This document shows positions 54,087 through 64,000 of a DNA stretch of 64,000 nucleotides, piece after piece (the first letter of the stretch is position 1; every line of letters begins with the position of its first letter). The notes beneath the pieces were generated by a model. That model ran no database searches. It worked only from the letters and a program-made list of their open reading frames with translations, and was not told the origin of the DNA. The position numbers were made by a program, and so were the translations under genes. This DNA comes from Flavobacterium laiguense (GTDB taxonomy: Bacteria > Bacteroidota > Bacteroidia > Flavobacteriales > Flavobacteriaceae): positions 1-64,000 of the forward strand of contig NZ_QCZH01000009.1 of the NCBI RefSeq assembly GCF_003097655.1. Direction: 5' to 3'.

Positions 54087-55463
54087 ATGTTTTCATTCTC
54101 CTATAAAACTAGAATTGCGTTCAATTATATTCTCAGCACAGGACTATTGATATCGGTAGTGTTTTGTACTATTTATGCAATTACTTTATACAGTATCAAC
54201 AAACATATAAATGATGATATTTTAGAAGAGTCAAGTGAATATCAGGAAGAGATTGAAATTGACAGTAATAATGCGTATTTGATTCAAGTTGATCAATGGA
54301 GAGAACGAGACAATAATAGGGTAAATGTTAATCCTGTTTTTGTTCAGTTTTTAGATAATAACAACAAATTGATAGATAAGTCTCCCAACCTCAAAGGATT
54401 TCAACTTCAATTGTACAAAGCAAATAAAGACAATCAATTTGTAGATACTTTTTTGAATAAACAGCCAATCAGGCAAATCCAAATTCCACTTTTTGATAAA
54501 AATATAAAAGTAGGTTATCTTTTTGTGGCGATGTCCTTAGATGAATCTACATTGATATTGACCAATCTTAGAAATACACTTTTTATAACTTTTCCATTAA
54601 TACTGATACTCTTGTTTTTTATTGCCCGATTTATTGCTGGTCGTAGTATAAAACCAGTAACGCTAATTACGGAGACTTCTAGTAGAATTACTACGGACAA
54701 TCTAAAAGATAGGATAGATTTACCTCAAAATAAGGATGAATTGTACGTGCTTTCCAAAACAATTAATGATTTATTGGATCGCATGGAAAATGCAGTCGAA
54801 AGAGAAAAGCAATTTACCTCAGATGCTTCCCATGAATTAAGAACCCCTTTGACAGTATTGAAAGGAACCCTTGAAGTTTTAATTAGAAAACCAAGAAATC
54901 AAGCCGAATACGAAGAGAAAATTAATTTCAGTATTTCTGAGGTTAATCGGTTGAATAATTTAGTGGACCAGTTGCTATTATTAGCACGGTTTGAAAACCA
55001 GAAACAAAGTTTAAGAATAGAGAAAATCTATTTAAATGCCATAATTCTCGATGTTATTACATTGTATTCTAATAAAATAAGCGATAAGAAAATAGAGGTT
55101 TTATATGATTTTTCAAAAGATTATTTTATCAAATCGGATAATTATTTGGTTTCTATAATTATTGGTAATGTGATTTCAAATGCTATAAAGTATTCCAATA
55201 TAAATGGGAGAATTTCAATTAGCCTTTCCAAAATAGATTCAAAAACGATTTGTTCAATATCCGATAATGGTATTGGTATTGGTAAAGAAGATTTAGAAAA
55301 GGTTCTTAATCCTTTTTATCGCTCAGATTCAACCAAGCATCCTGAAATAAAAGGTACCGGTTTAGGGCTTTCTATCGTAGAACGAATCACACAATTACTC
55401 AATATTGAATTTAAAATTAAAAGCGAGTTAAATAAAGGAACACAAGTCTTTTTTAAATTTTAA
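54087..55463 (+). CDS. Membrane sensor histidine kinase
   Basis: 458 residues. Transmembrane helices near 11-34 and 161-183 enclose a ~125-residue periplasmic sensor with an acidic start (EESSEYQEEIEIDS) and no known fold. HAMP follows (RSIKPVTLITETSSRIT), then the H-box TSDASHELRTPLTVLKG with phospho-His249, N-box VISNAIKYSN, G1 ISDNGIGIGK, F-box PFYRSD and G2 GTGLGLSIVER. All catalytic motifs are intact. It pairs with the preceding regulator. The position after the redox genes suggests it senses a metal, redox or envelope signal linked to them. Confidence 0.94.
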   Translation: MFSFSYKTRIAFNYILSTGLLISVVFCTIYAITLYSINKHINDDILEESSEYQEEIEIDSNNAYLIQVDQWRERDNNRVNVNPVFVQFLDNNNKLIDKSPNLKGFQLQLYKANKDNQFVDTFLNKQPIRQIQIPLFDKNIKVGYLFVAMSLDESTLILTNLRNTLFITFPLILILLFFIARFIAGRSIKPVTLITETSSRITTDNLKDRIDLPQNKDELYVLSKTINDLLDRMENAVEREKQFTSDASHELRTPLTVLKGTLEVLIRKPRNQAEYEEKINFSISEVNRLNNLVDQLLLLARFENQKQSLRIEKIYLNAIILDVITLYSNKISDKKIEVLYDFSKDYFIKSDNYLVSIIIGNVISNAIKYSNINGRISISLSKIDSKTICSISDNGIGIGKEDLEKVLNPFYRSDSTKHPEIKGTGLGLSIVERITQLLNIEFKIKSELNKGTQVFFKF

Positions 55464-55609
55464 AATTTATAACCGTATCTGAATCAATTGTAAAAAAATG
55501 ATAAGCCTCTAATAATTAAGCCAATATTAATGATTCTGTTTTTTGAATTGTATAGAATTGTATTACCTTTAAAATTATATAATCTTTAATCATTAAATCA
55601 AATTATATT

Positions 55610-56107
55610 ATGAACGACGCTCATTTACACATGGTAGTAAACCATTTTCCAATCATTGGAACCATCTTTGGATTTGGTATTTTAATTACAGGACTAATAT
55701 TGAAAAATAAAACACTCCAAAACGCTTCTTATGCCTTATTTGTAGTTGCCGCTATTTTTGCTGTAATTAGTATGGGAACAGGAGAAGGAGCAGAGGAGTT
55801 GGTGGAAGATATGCCAAATATAGGGAAAGAAATTATCCATGAGCATGAAGAATTAGCCGAAAAATTAGCTGTATTGCTTTATGTTTTGGGTGGTTTATCT
55901 CTTGTAGGAATGTATTTGAATTTTAAAAATCATTCAAAAGCCAAACTACTTTCTTTTTTGATACTAGGTATTGCAACCGCTGGATTGTTTTTAATTCAAA
56001 AAGTAGGTACTTCCGGAGGAGAAATTCGCCATACAGAGATAAGGGCAAATTTTTCAGCTACGAATAGTGGTGGAGCCGAAAAGCAATCGGAAGAACACGA
56101 TGACTAG
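55610..56107 (+). CDS. DUF2231-like membrane protein
   Basis: 165 residues with four hydrophobic segments: GTIFGFGILITGLIL, YALFVVAAIFAVISMG, AVLLYVLGGLSLVGMY and LLSFLILGIATAGLFLI. The N-terminal LHMVVNHFPIIG and the downstream GGEIRHTEI contain histidines that are conserved-looking and could bind haem or metal between the helices, as proposed for some DUF2231 proteins. The acidic/His-rich tail is soluble. It follows the kinase by 146 bp, so it is a possible but not certain member of the same regulon. Confidence 0.8.
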   Translation: MNDAHLHMVVNHFPIIGTIFGFGILITGLILKNKTLQNASYALFVVAAIFAVISMGTGEGAEELVEDMPNIGKEIIHEHEELAEKLAVLLYVLGGLSLVGMYLNFKNHSKAKLLSFLILGIATAGLFLIQKVGTSGGEIRHTEIRANFSATNSGGAEKQSEEHDD

Positions 56108-56170
56108 GTATTTGTCATTCCTAGTAACGTAAAGTTATTTGGGAATGGTTTTGTCAAGTTTTTAGAATAG

Positions 56171-56194
56171 CCCACGGTTTTAACCGTGGGTTTT
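56171..56194 (+). terminator. Terminator after the DUF2231-like gene
   Basis: Perfect arms cccacggtt (56171-56179) and aaccgtggg (56182-56190) with a short loop and a T-rich tail. Confidence 0.88.
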
Positions 56195-56225
56195 GTTTGT
56201 TTGTTTGTTTGAAATTCAAGAAAAA

Positions 56226-57770
56226 TTATCGATTACTCAACTTCGCCTTTTCCTTTATAATATCACTTATTTTTCGGTTTTCTATTTTGCTTTCTAGCCA
56301 AGAAATAATGTCAAGATATAGAAAAGCTCTTTTCTCGTAGGTGTTTTTCTCTAGTTCAATAAAACGTTCTCTCATTTTTACAAATTCTTTTTTGATGTCA
56401 CTTGGATATAAAGTGCTTAAATTTTTAAGGAAACGAATAATCTCTTTTTGGACTTCATGCAAATCATTCATTTTGAGCAAAAACTTATAGGTGTTTTTGA
56501 GTTGGTTCTCTAAGTAATAATCTTTCCCCAATTCATAATGTACAATTAAACATAAAAGCCTTGCAAAACACATCAAATCTTCCCGCATAGAAAGATTTTT
56601 ATTGTTGATGATTTTTTCTAAATAAAAGATGGATTCATTATATTTTTCATTGCCAAAGTAAATACAAGCTATTTTGTAATAAAACATCATTTCGTGATGT
56701 TCATCTAAATGCTCATTGTGAATTTTTATTTTATTTAAAATTTCTGGAATTAGGTATTCGCTTTCCGCAAAAGTCCCTTCGAGTATATGATAATTTAATT
56801 TGTTATTGTACAAATAAAGAAAAGACAACGAAGCAATGTTATCGTTTACAGGGAAACGAGGGTCATTGATAGTTTCTTCCAGTAATTCTAAATATTTTTT
56901 GAAATTCGATTTGTATTTGAGCATGAATAAAGACTCCAATAAATAATGATTCCCTTTTAAGAAGAACACAGGGTTTAGAAAAATCATATTTTTATTATCA
57001 TAAAATAAAGTAACCCATTTATAGGCATATTTATAACAGGAAAGAAAGTCTTGAACCAAAAAACTTCTCCAAAGATTGGCATTGTAAAACCAATATTTTT
57101 CTCTAAACTCGAATTTGGATTGATCTAAATGAGCGATATGTTTATTGAAATAATCATCAATATATTTATATTCTTCATCACTTTTTACGTAGCCTGTTTT
57201 TAGCATAATACCATACAACTGCAAGGATAAATTCGATAATTTACTTGAAATGGTATTGCGATAGTTTAATTCTTTGGCTTGAACAACCAATTCATCTGCC
57301 CGCCCTTGAATACTTCTTGTGATATATTGTGATTCGATCAGTTTTTCAAACTCGACAATTTCAAAAGCCATGTATTTTTCATCATTCTCTAAGGCTTGTT
57401 GTTTTGTTTTATCCAATATTTTTAAGCTTTGCCTGTACAACCCTTTATTGTATAAAATAGTTGCAAAGTCAATTTGCTCCCTTAGCTGATAACGAATATT
57501 CTGGCTTGGAATATTCAACCGAATGCTAACCAGAATTTGTTTGTACAAATATGATTTTAGATTGGATAATTGTACTTTCTTTATGAGTCCATTTTTTAAA
57601 ATAAGTTTCTCGTCATAGTTTTCAGATTTATCCAAAATATTAAATAACTCGATAAACTTTGTATTCGCACTTGTTTCTAATCGACTTGCAAATATCTTAA
57701 ATTGTCTTTTTTCAGATTTGGATAACGATTTAATTAATACAAATAAAAAATCTTTTTGTGGGTTAGCCAT
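56226..57770 (-). CDS. Large helical-repeat (TPR-like) protein, unknown function
   Basis: 514 residues, almost entirely predicted helix, with no signal peptide. It begins MANPQKDFLFVLIKSLSKSEKRQFKIFASRL. Internal helix pairs such as YRQSLKILDKTKQQALENDEKY and YFGNEKYNESIFYLEKIINNKN look like tetratricopeptide-type units. The very basic lead helix could bind nucleic acid or ribosomes. It is divergent from leuA, 154 bp apart. I know similar proteins in flavobacterial genomes but no assigned function. No truncation or frameshift is seen. Confidence 0.78.
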   Translation of the reverse strand: MANPQKDFLFVLIKSLSKSEKRQFKIFASRLETSANTKFIELFNILDKSENYDEKLILKNGLIKKVQLSNLKSYLYKQILVSIRLNIPSQNIRYQLREQIDFATILYNKGLYRQSLKILDKTKQQALENDEKYMAFEIVEFEKLIESQYITRSIQGRADELVVQAKELNYRNTISSKLSNLSLQLYGIMLKTGYVKSDEEYKYIDDYFNKHIAHLDQSKFEFREKYWFYNANLWRSFLVQDFLSCYKYAYKWVTLFYDNKNMIFLNPVFFLKGNHYLLESLFMLKYKSNFKKYLELLEETINDPRFPVNDNIASLSFLYLYNNKLNYHILEGTFAESEYLIPEILNKIKIHNEHLDEHHEMMFYYKIACIYFGNEKYNESIFYLEKIINNKNLSMREDLMCFARLLCLIVHYELGKDYYLENQLKNTYKFLLKMNDLHEVQKEIIRFLKNLSTLYPSDIKKEFVKMRERFIELEKNTYEKRAFLYLDIISWLESKIENRKISDIIKEKAKLSNR

Positions 57771-57842
57771 TGTATTATATATGGATTTAAAATACTGATA
57801 ATCAGATACTTATATTGTTATTTTTTGATTTATAAGTAGTAT

Positions 57843-57875
57843 ATTTCATTAAAACAGGTTTAGTTTTAGTGAAAT
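57843..57875. promoter_or_regulatory. Hairpin or operator-like dyad upstream of leuA
   Basis: Arms atttcattaaaac (57843-57855) and gttttagtgaaat (57863-57875), complementary except at one position, with a seven-base loop, about 50 bp before the leuA start. No T-run follows; it may be an operator for a divergent regulator or part of a leader. Confidence 0.5.
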
Positions 57876-57918
57876 GAAATCTATTTTTGTTTATAAGATG
57901 TGAAATTACATTAAATAA

Positions 57919-59091
<1,173 letters not shown>

Positions 59092-59123
59092 AAATAGTTT
59101 TCTTTCGATGAAATTAAAAAGTG

Positions 59124-59141
59124 TCCCGATAATTATCGGGA
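59124..59141. repeat. CCCGATA-type palindrome
   Basis: tcccgataattatcggga is a perfect 18-bp palindrome in the leuA-leuB gap. The same core occurs in two hairpins of rnpB (12460-12475, 12532-12546) and, with a longer loop, at 37729-37749. Confidence 0.75.
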
Positions 59142-59256
59142 TGACAACCAAAATTTAAATACTTTTTCGGAAGAAATGAACTAATTTATTTAGAGACGAT
59201 TTTTAGTTGATAATAAAATGTCATTGCGTTAAGTATAACAAATAAAAATAGAAAAT

Positions 59257-60372
59257 ATGAACTTAAAAATAGCAGTACTTTCAGGAGATGGGATAGGTCC
59301 AGAGGTAATCTTACAGGCAAAGAAAGCTTTATATGCTATTAGTGTTGCATATGACCATGAGTTTATTTTTGAAGATGCTTTAATAGGTGCTACAGCCATT
59401 GACAAAACTAGAAATCCTCTACCGGAGCAAACCTTAAATCTTTGCTTGAATACTGATGCCGTTTTATTTGGTGCCATTGGTAATCCAAAATACGATAATA
59501 ATCCGGATGCAAAAGTACGTCCAGAACAAGGATTATTAAAACTTAGAAAAGAATTGGGGCTTTACGCCAATATCAGACCTATAAAGCCTTTTAAAAATCT
59601 TCTGGATGCTTCTCCGATAAAAAGAGAAGTTATCGAAAATGTAGATTTTGTAATTTATAGAGAACTTACAGGAGGTTCCTATTATGGTGAAAAAATAGTT
59701 AATGAAGAAGGAACTTTTGCTTCAGATATATGTGAATATTCAGAAAATGAAATTAACCGTATCACGCATCAAGCTTTCAAAGCAGCTCAAAGCAGAAGAA
59801 AAAAAGTAACATTAGTGGATAAAGCAAATGTATTGGAGACTTCCAGATTGTGGAGAAAAATTGTCAAAAAAATTGCGCTTCAATATCCGGATGTTATGTT
59901 AGAATGTCAGTATATCGATAATGTGGCTATGCAGATCATTACAGATCCAAAACAATTTGATATAATCTTAACCGAAAATCTATTTGGAGATATTCTTTCT
60001 GATGAAGCTTGTGCTATTATGGGATCTATTGGTTTAATGGCTTCTGCTTCAATAGGAAATAATAATGCGCTTTTTGAGCCTATCCACGGATCATATCCTC
60101 GAGCAAAAGGCAAAAATATTGCCAATCCTATTGCTTCAATTTTATCTGCGGCCATGTTATTAGAGCATTTTGGACTAGAAAAAGAAGCGAAGAAAGTATA
60201 TGAAGCTGTAGAAAAAGCTATTGAATATAAAGTAGTTACTATTGATTTAAACCCAGGTTCGAGATTTGGAACCAATGATGTTGGAGATTTTATTTCAAAC
60301 GTAATATTAAGTAAAGATGATTTGTATTTTAAGAATGATAATGTTCAAATTGGGCAATCGACTATCGTTTAA
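59257..60372 (+). CDS. leuB: 3-isopropylmalate dehydrogenase
   Basis: NAD-dependent oxidative decarboxylation of 3-isopropylmalate, 371 residues. Blocks: AVLSGDGIGPEVI, substrate/Mg site GLYANIRPIK and RELTGGSYYGEK, catalytic Lys-Asp region VDKANVLETSRLWRK, YIDNVAMQIITDPKQFDIILTENLFGDILSDEACAIMGSIG, and EPIHGSYPRAKGKNIANP binding NAD. The length is normal. leuC and leuD do not lie between leuA and leuB and must be elsewhere. It precedes the ilv leader region. Confidence 0.96.
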   Translation: MNLKIAVLSGDGIGPEVILQAKKALYAISVAYDHEFIFEDALIGATAIDKTRNPLPEQTLNLCLNTDAVLFGAIGNPKYDNNPDAKVRPEQGLLKLRKELGLYANIRPIKPFKNLLDASPIKREVIENVDFVIYRELTGGSYYGEKIVNEEGTFASDICEYSENEINRITHQAFKAAQSRRKKVTLVDKANVLETSRLWRKIVKKIALQYPDVMLECQYIDNVAMQIITDPKQFDIILTENLFGDILSDEACAIMGSIGLMASASIGNNNALFEPIHGSYPRAKGKNIANPIASILSAAMLLEHFGLEKEAKKVYEAVEKAIEYKVVTIDLNPGSRFGTNDVGDFISNVILSKDDLYFKNDNVQIGQSTIV

Positions 60373-60458
60373 TAGGTAAAAATCACAAAACGTTGAATTA
60401 TATCACTAAAAACACTTAAGTTGTTGAAGAAATGTTTTTTTATTGAATTTGTTTTTTA

Positions 60459-60466
60459 TACTTTTG
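60459..60466 (+). promoter_or_regulatory. -7 promoter element of the ilv leader
   Basis: TACTTTTG (60459-60466) matches TAnnTTTG and is followed by gcagag, so transcription should start near 60472, about 16 nt before the leader ATG. The best TTG (60443) is only 13 nt upstream, shorter than usual, so the -33 part is weak. Confidence 0.6.
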
Positions 60467-60487
60467 CAGAGTCAAAAAAACAAGGAA

Positions 60488-60562
60488 ATGAAAAACATTA
60501 TCAATCTAATTTTAATTTTAAGTGTCATTGTGATTATCACATATGAAAAGGGATTGGTATAA
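60488..60562 (+). CDS. Ile/Leu/Val-rich leader peptide of ilvD
   Basis: A 24-codon ORF after an aaggaa sequence, reading MKNIINLILILSVIVIITYE and then KGLV. It contains seven Ile, four Leu and three Val, so 14 of 24 codons are for the three amino acids made by the downstream operon. A terminator hairpin follows 22 bases after its stop. This is the arrangement of ribosome-mediated transcription attenuation known for ilv operons in other bacteria; the peptide itself has no function beyond being translated. Confidence 0.82.
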   Translation: MKNIINLILILSVIVIITYEKGLV

Positions 60563-60616
60563 ATATAAGTGAAAAATATATTTAAAACCTCCCATAATTT
60601 TGGGAGGTTTTTTTTT
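60550..60616 (+). terminator. ilv attenuator: terminator with competing antiterminator
   Basis: Terminator arms aaaacctccca (60584-60594) and tgggaggtttt (60601-60611) with a six-base loop and a T-run to 60616. The left arm's acctccc (60587-60593) can alternatively pair with gggattggt (60550-60558, two-base bulge), inside the last leader codons. Stalling at the Ile/Val codons would leave gggattggt free and prevent termination; full translation to the stop would cover it and allow termination. Confidence 0.78.
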
Positions 60617-60649
60617 AAATAAAAATTTAAATACACAAATTAACACAGA

Positions 60650-62323
60650 ATGGAATTAAATAAATACAGCAAGACCATTACGCAAGATGAAACACAACCA
60701 GCAGCTCAAGCTATGTTGTACGGAATTGGTTTAACAGAGGAAGATCTAAAAAAAGCTCAAGTCGGAATTGTCAGTATGGGGTATGAAGGGAATACTTGTA
60801 ATATGCACTTGAATGATCTTGCCAAAGATGTTAAAAAAGGAGTCTGGAATGCAGATCTTGTTGGATTGATATTTAATACAATAGGTGTTAGTGACGGAAT
60901 CTCAAATGGGACTGACGGGATGCGTTTTTCATTAGTTTCCCGTGATGTAATTGCCGATTCTATTGAAACAGTAATGGGAGCACAATGGTATGATGGATTA
61001 ATTGCCATTCCTGGTTGTGATAAAAATATGCCGGGTGCCTTAATTGCTATGGGAAGAGTAAATCGCCCAGCACTTATGGTTTACGGAGGAACAATTCACT
61101 CTGGAAAATGGAAAGGAGAATCATTAAATATCGTTTCTGCTTTTGAAGCATTAGGAAAAAAATTCCAAAATACGATTACTCCAGAAGATTTTAAAGGAGT
61201 GGTACAAAATGCTTGTCCAGGTGCCGGTGCTTGCGGAGGGATGTACACGGCAAACACTATGTCTTCGGCTATAGAAGCTTTAGGAATGAGTTTACCGTAT
61301 AGCTCTTCTAACCCAGCTTTGAGTGATGAAAAAAAGCAAGAATGTCTTGATGCAGGAAAGGCTGTCCGAATATTATTAGAAAAAGATATAAAGCCAAGAG
61401 ACATTATGACTCGCAAAGCTTTTGAAAACGCGATCACAATTGTAGCCGTTTTGGGAGGTTCTACTAATGCGGTAATGCACTTAATTGCCATGGCACATTC
61501 GGTAGATATCGAAATTACGTTAGCCGATTTTCAGGCCATAAGTGATAAAACACCCGTGTTAGCCGATTTGAAACCAAGCGGAAAATACATGATGGAAGAC
61601 TTACATGCTGTTGGTGGTATTCCTGCAGTTATGAAATATTTATTGAAAGAAGGATTTATTCATGGAGATTGTTTGACTGTAACAGGAAAAACAGTAGCAG
61701 AAAATTTAGCAAACATTCCTGATTTACAAGATGGGCAGGAAGTTATTTTTGAGATTCAAAAAGCTTTAAAATCAACTGGAAACATTCAAATATTATATGG
61801 AAATCTCGCTTCTGAAGGATGTGTCGCCAAAATAAGCGGAAAAGAAGGAGAGTATTTTGAAGGAACAGCCGTTGTTTTCGAAAGTGAATTCGAGGTTATT
61901 CCAGGCATTCAGGCCGGAAAAGTTAAACCAGGAAATGTAGTTGTCATCCGATATTGTGGACCAAAAGGTGGCCCAGGAATGCCAGAGATGCTAAAACCAA
62001 CATCGGCCATTATTGGAGCTGGATTAGGAAGTAGCGTTGCCTTGATTACGGATGGTAGATTTTCTGGTGGTTCACATGGTTTTGTGGTAGGACACATTAC
62101 ACCAGAAGCGTATGATGGTGGTGGTATTGCATTAGTTGAAGATGGTGATTTAATTGCTATTGATGCTGTTAAAAATACAATCAACCTGAAAATTAGTGAT
62201 GAAGAATATGCAAAAAGACGCGCCAATTGGGTTCAACCTGCTTTAAAAGCAACAAAAGGTGTTCTTTTAAAATATGCAAGATCGGTGTCAAGCGCATCTA
62301 CAGGGTGTGTTACCGATAAATAA
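60650..62323 (+). CDS. ilvD: Dihydroxy-acid dehydratase
   Basis: Iron-sulfur dehydratase of valine/isoleucine synthesis, 557 residues. Cluster ligands are expected at Cys50 (GYEGNTC), Cys123 ([10 protein letters not shown]) and Cys195 ([12 protein letters not shown]), the set typical of [2Fe-2S] DHADs. C-terminal blocks include [16 protein letters not shown] and [17 protein letters not shown] with the conserved Ser of the active site. It is the first structural gene after the attenuator and is followed by ilvB, 181 bp away across a low-complexity hairpin region. Confidence 0.97.
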   Translation: MELNKYSKTITQDETQPAAQAMLYGIGLTEEDLKKAQVGIVSMGYEGNTCNMHLNDLAKDVKKGVWNADLVGLIFNTIGVSDGISNGTDGMRFSLVSRDVIADSIETVMGAQWYDGLIAIPGCDKNMPGALIAMGRVNRPALMVYGGTIHSGKWKGESLNIVSAFEALGKKFQNTITPEDFKGVVQNACPGAGACGGMYTANTMSSAIEALGMSLPYSSSNPALSDEKKQECLDAGKAVRILLEKDIKPRDIMTRKAFENAITIVAVLGGSTNAVMHLIAMAHSVDIEITLADFQAISDKTPVLADLKPSGKYMMEDLHAVGGIPAVMKYLLKEGFIHGDCLTVTGKTVAENLANIPDLQDGQEVIFEIQKALKSTGNIQILYGNLASEGCVAKISGKEGEYFEGTAVVFESEFEVIPGIQAGKVKPGNVVVIRYCGPKGGPGMPEMLKPTSAIIGAGLGSSVALITDGRFSGGSHGFVVGHITPEAYDGGGIALVEDGDLIAIDAVKNTINLKISDEEYAKRRANWVQPALKATKGVLLKYARSVSSASTGCVTDK

Positions 62324-62326
62324 GAA

Positions 62327-62474
62327 TCAATTTCAAAATTCAATAGCAATTTCAATGTCAATTGCAATGAGAATGACAATAAGATTCTAAACGCTTTTAA
62401 TGTTGATGTTAATATTGAATTTGATTTTAAATTGAATTTGATATTCATATTGAAATTGAAATTGCCATTGGATT
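62327..62474. repeat. CAAT-type repeats forming a long imperfect inverted repeat
   Basis: CAATNN units at about 62327-62380 (caatttcaatgtcaattgca) are mirrored by ATTG units at 62401-62474 (attgaaattgaaattgccat), separated by about 20 bases. Read on one strand the two halves could fold back on each other over ~50 bp with many mismatches. It lies between ilvD and ilvB and resembles arrays at 11767-12000 and 16951-17415. Confidence 0.65.
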
Positions 62475-62504
62475 TTAAAAAGGCATTTGCCAAAAAGATA
62501 AAAA

Positions 62505-64000
62505 ATGAAAAATAATAAAATATCAGGAGCTGAAGCAGTTATAAGATGTTTATTAGCTGAAGGAGTAGACATCGTTTATGGTTATCCAGGTGGTGCGATT
62601 ATGCCCGTTTACGATGAGTTATATAAATTTCAAGATCAATTGCATCATGTTTTAGTGCGTCATGAACAAGGTGCAACTCATGCAGCACAAGGTTATGCAA
62701 GAGCCACAGGAAAAGTTGGGGTTGCTATTGCGACTTCAGGTCCAGGAGCTACCAATTTAGTCACCGGAATTGCCGATGCCCAAATTGATTCGACTCCTAT
62801 GGTTTGTATTACAGGTCAAGTTGGTAAGCATTTATTAGGATCGGATGCTTTTCAAGAAACAGATATTATTGGAATTTCGACTCCAGTAACCAAATGGAAT
62901 TATCAAGTTACCGAAGCTCATGAAATTCCTGAAATTATTGCTAAAGCTTTTTTTATAGCACGATCAGGACGTCCGGGACCAGTATTGATTGATATTACTA
63001 AAAATGCTCAATTTGATGAGCTGGATTTTAGTTATGAAAAATGTACCAGTATTAGGAGCTACACTCCAAGACCAACTTTAAATCTAGAAAAGGTAAAAGA
63101 AGCGGCGGATTTAATAAACAATGCCAAAAAGCCATACATTGTTTTCGGTCAAGGAATCATTCTTGGTCAAGCCGAAGAGCAATTGAAAGCCTTGGTAGAA
63201 AAATCAGGAATTCCTGCTGCTTGGACAATTTTAGGTCTTTCGGCATTGCCAACAGATCATCCTTTAAATGTTGGAATGCTAGGTATGCACGGGAATTACG
63301 GACCAAATGTATTGACCAACGAATGTGATGTTTTAATTGCTTTGGGAATGCGTTTTGATGACCGTGTAACAGGGAATTTAGCTACTTACGCCAAACAAGC
63401 CAAAGTCATTCACTTTGAGATTGATCCTGCTGAAATAGACAAAAATGTTAAAACAACAGTAGCTGTTTTGGCAGATGTTAAAGAATCATTAACGGCTTTG
63501 CTTCCACTTATCGAAAGTAAAACACATGATTCTTGGCATAACGAATTCAAAGAGAAATATAAAATTGAATTAGAAGCAGTTATTAACGAAGAATTGGCTC
63601 CAACCAACAATCGTGGGATTTCAATGGGAGAAACTATTGAAATGATTAATAAACATTCTAATGGAGATGCCATTATGGTTTCGGATGTGGGACAACACCA
63701 AATGTTTACTTGTCGCTATTCTAAATTCAATACATCCAAAAGTAATATCACTTCCGGTGGTTTGGGAACGATGGGATTTGCTTTACCGGCAGCTATTGGT
63801 GCCAAAATGGGAATGCCAGATCGAGAAGTAGTCGCCATTATTGGTGATGGTGGTTTTCAAATGACGATTCAAGAATTGGGAACGATTTTTCAAACCAAAG
63901 TTCCCGTTAAAATTGTTGTTTTGAACAATGAGTTCTTAGGAATGGTGCGTCAATGGCAGCAGTTGTTCTTTGATAAAAGATATGCTTCGACTGAAATGAT
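62505..64000 (+). CDS. ilvB: Acetolactate synthase large subunit, C-terminus off the window
   Basis: Thiamine-diphosphate enzyme that makes acetolactate or acetohydroxybutyrate. It starts MKNNKISGAEAVIRCLLAEG and runs 498 codons to the edge. Blocks: YPGGAIMPVYDEL, HEQGATHAAQGYARATGK with the catalytic Glu, PGPVLIDITKNAQ, the FAD region GMLGMHGNYG, RFDDRVTGNL and the ThDP motif GDGGFQMTIQELGT ... NNEFLGMVRQWQQ. About 70-80 residues should remain outside. A regulatory small subunit (ilvN) probably follows. It shares the ilv transcript with ilvD. Confidence 0.96.
   Translation, partial: MKNNKISGAEAVIRCLLAEGVDIVYGYPGGAIMPVYDELYKFQDQLHHVLVRHEQGATHAAQGYARATGKVGVAIATSGPGATNLVTGIADAQIDSTPMVCITGQVGKHLLGSDAFQETDIIGISTPVTKWNYQVTEAHEIPEIIAKAFFIARSGRPGPVLIDITKNAQFDELDFSYEKCTSIRSYTPRPTLNLEKVKEAADLINNAKKPYIVFGQGIILGQAEEQLKALVEKSGIPAAWTILGLSALPTDHPLNVGMLGMHGNYGPNVLTNECDVLIALGMRFDDRVTGNLATYAKQAKVIHFEIDPAEIDKNVKTTVAVLADVKESLTALLPLIESKTHDSWHNEFKEKYKIELEAVINEELAPTNNRGISMGETIEMINKHSNGDAIMVSDVGQHQMFTCRYSKFNTSKSNITSGGLGTMGFALPAAIGAKMGMPDREVVAIIGDGGFQMTIQELGTIFQTKVPVKIVVLNNEFLGMVRQWQQLFFDKRYASTEM

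Noticed and set aside
62387..62572. Minus-strand frame rich in Phe/Asn/Gln
   Set aside because: Product of the CAAT/ATTG array between ilvD and ilvB, partly overlapping the start of ilvB on the other strand.

Overview
The window looks like chromosome of a Flavobacterium-like member of the Bacteroidota. The sequence is AT-rich, and several promoters match the Bacteroidota pattern TTG - about 19 nt - TAnnTTTG. There is a giant repeat-rich surface protein, LTA-synthase-type and DUF3822/DUF3570/DUF4266 proteins, an arginine decarboxylase next to a deoxyhypusine-synthase-like protein, and gene neighbourhoods typical of flavobacteria. Species cannot be fixed from sequence alone. Both ends cut genes: a surface protein (C-terminus missing) on the left and ilvB (C-terminus missing) on the right.

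Layout. 1-4077 (-): secreted surface protein with nine 84-residue repeats. 4078-5066: gene-free AT-rich DNA. 5067-8722 (+): polyphosphate block (SixA-like phosphatase, ppk1, ppx-like). 8813-12307 (-): dnaX, split by a frame change at an A10 run, a MidA-type methyltransferase and a small conserved protein. 12432-12758 (+): RNase P RNA. 12806-15462 (+): DoxX-type protein, ketopantoate-reductase-like enzyme and two envelope proteins. 15500-16911 (-): rsmD and DUF3822. 17441-24352: RecD-like helicase, kdsB, an ion channel with a spermidine-synthase-like enzyme, an acyltransferase, and a HTH repressor/M14 peptidase/Lrp group with an array of palindromic operators. 24446-35522: ppc, DinB-like protein, recQ, an acidic protein, DHS-like protein, arginine decarboxylase, aroB and proline dehydrogenase. 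35597-39540: ABC exporter, tRNA-Val and a compositionally foreign FAD monooxygenase bounded by similar ~30-bp sequences. 39767-50062: nitronate monooxygenase, fabG, a membrane VWA-like protein, LysR-YeiH, DUF1275, a phospholipase C/S1-P1-like enzyme and an LTA-synthase-like enzyme. 50286-55463 (+): a tight six-gene run of thioredoxin-like, ApbE, DUF4266 lipoprotein, DUF3570, response regulator and histidine kinase; a DUF2231-like membrane protein follows. 56226-57770 (-): helical-repeat protein. 57925-64000 (+): leuA, leuB, then ilvD and ilvB behind what looks like a classical leader-peptide attenuator.

How parts work together. SixA/ppk/ppx point to synthesis and turnover of polyphosphate. 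The thioredoxin/ApbE/DUF4266/DUF3570 genes look like a dedicated envelope redox or metallo-flavoprotein system with its own two-component regulator; it is the best candidate here for a poorly described system. The leu-ilv genes form a branched-chain amino-acid block in which the ilv part appears controlled by translation of a 24-residue Ile/Leu/Val-rich peptide. The clearest irregularities are the dnaX A10 site, the operator array at 22323-22627, the foreign gene beside tRNA-Val, and several families of intergenic repeats and palindromes. All calls rest on reading the sequence; no database search was run.
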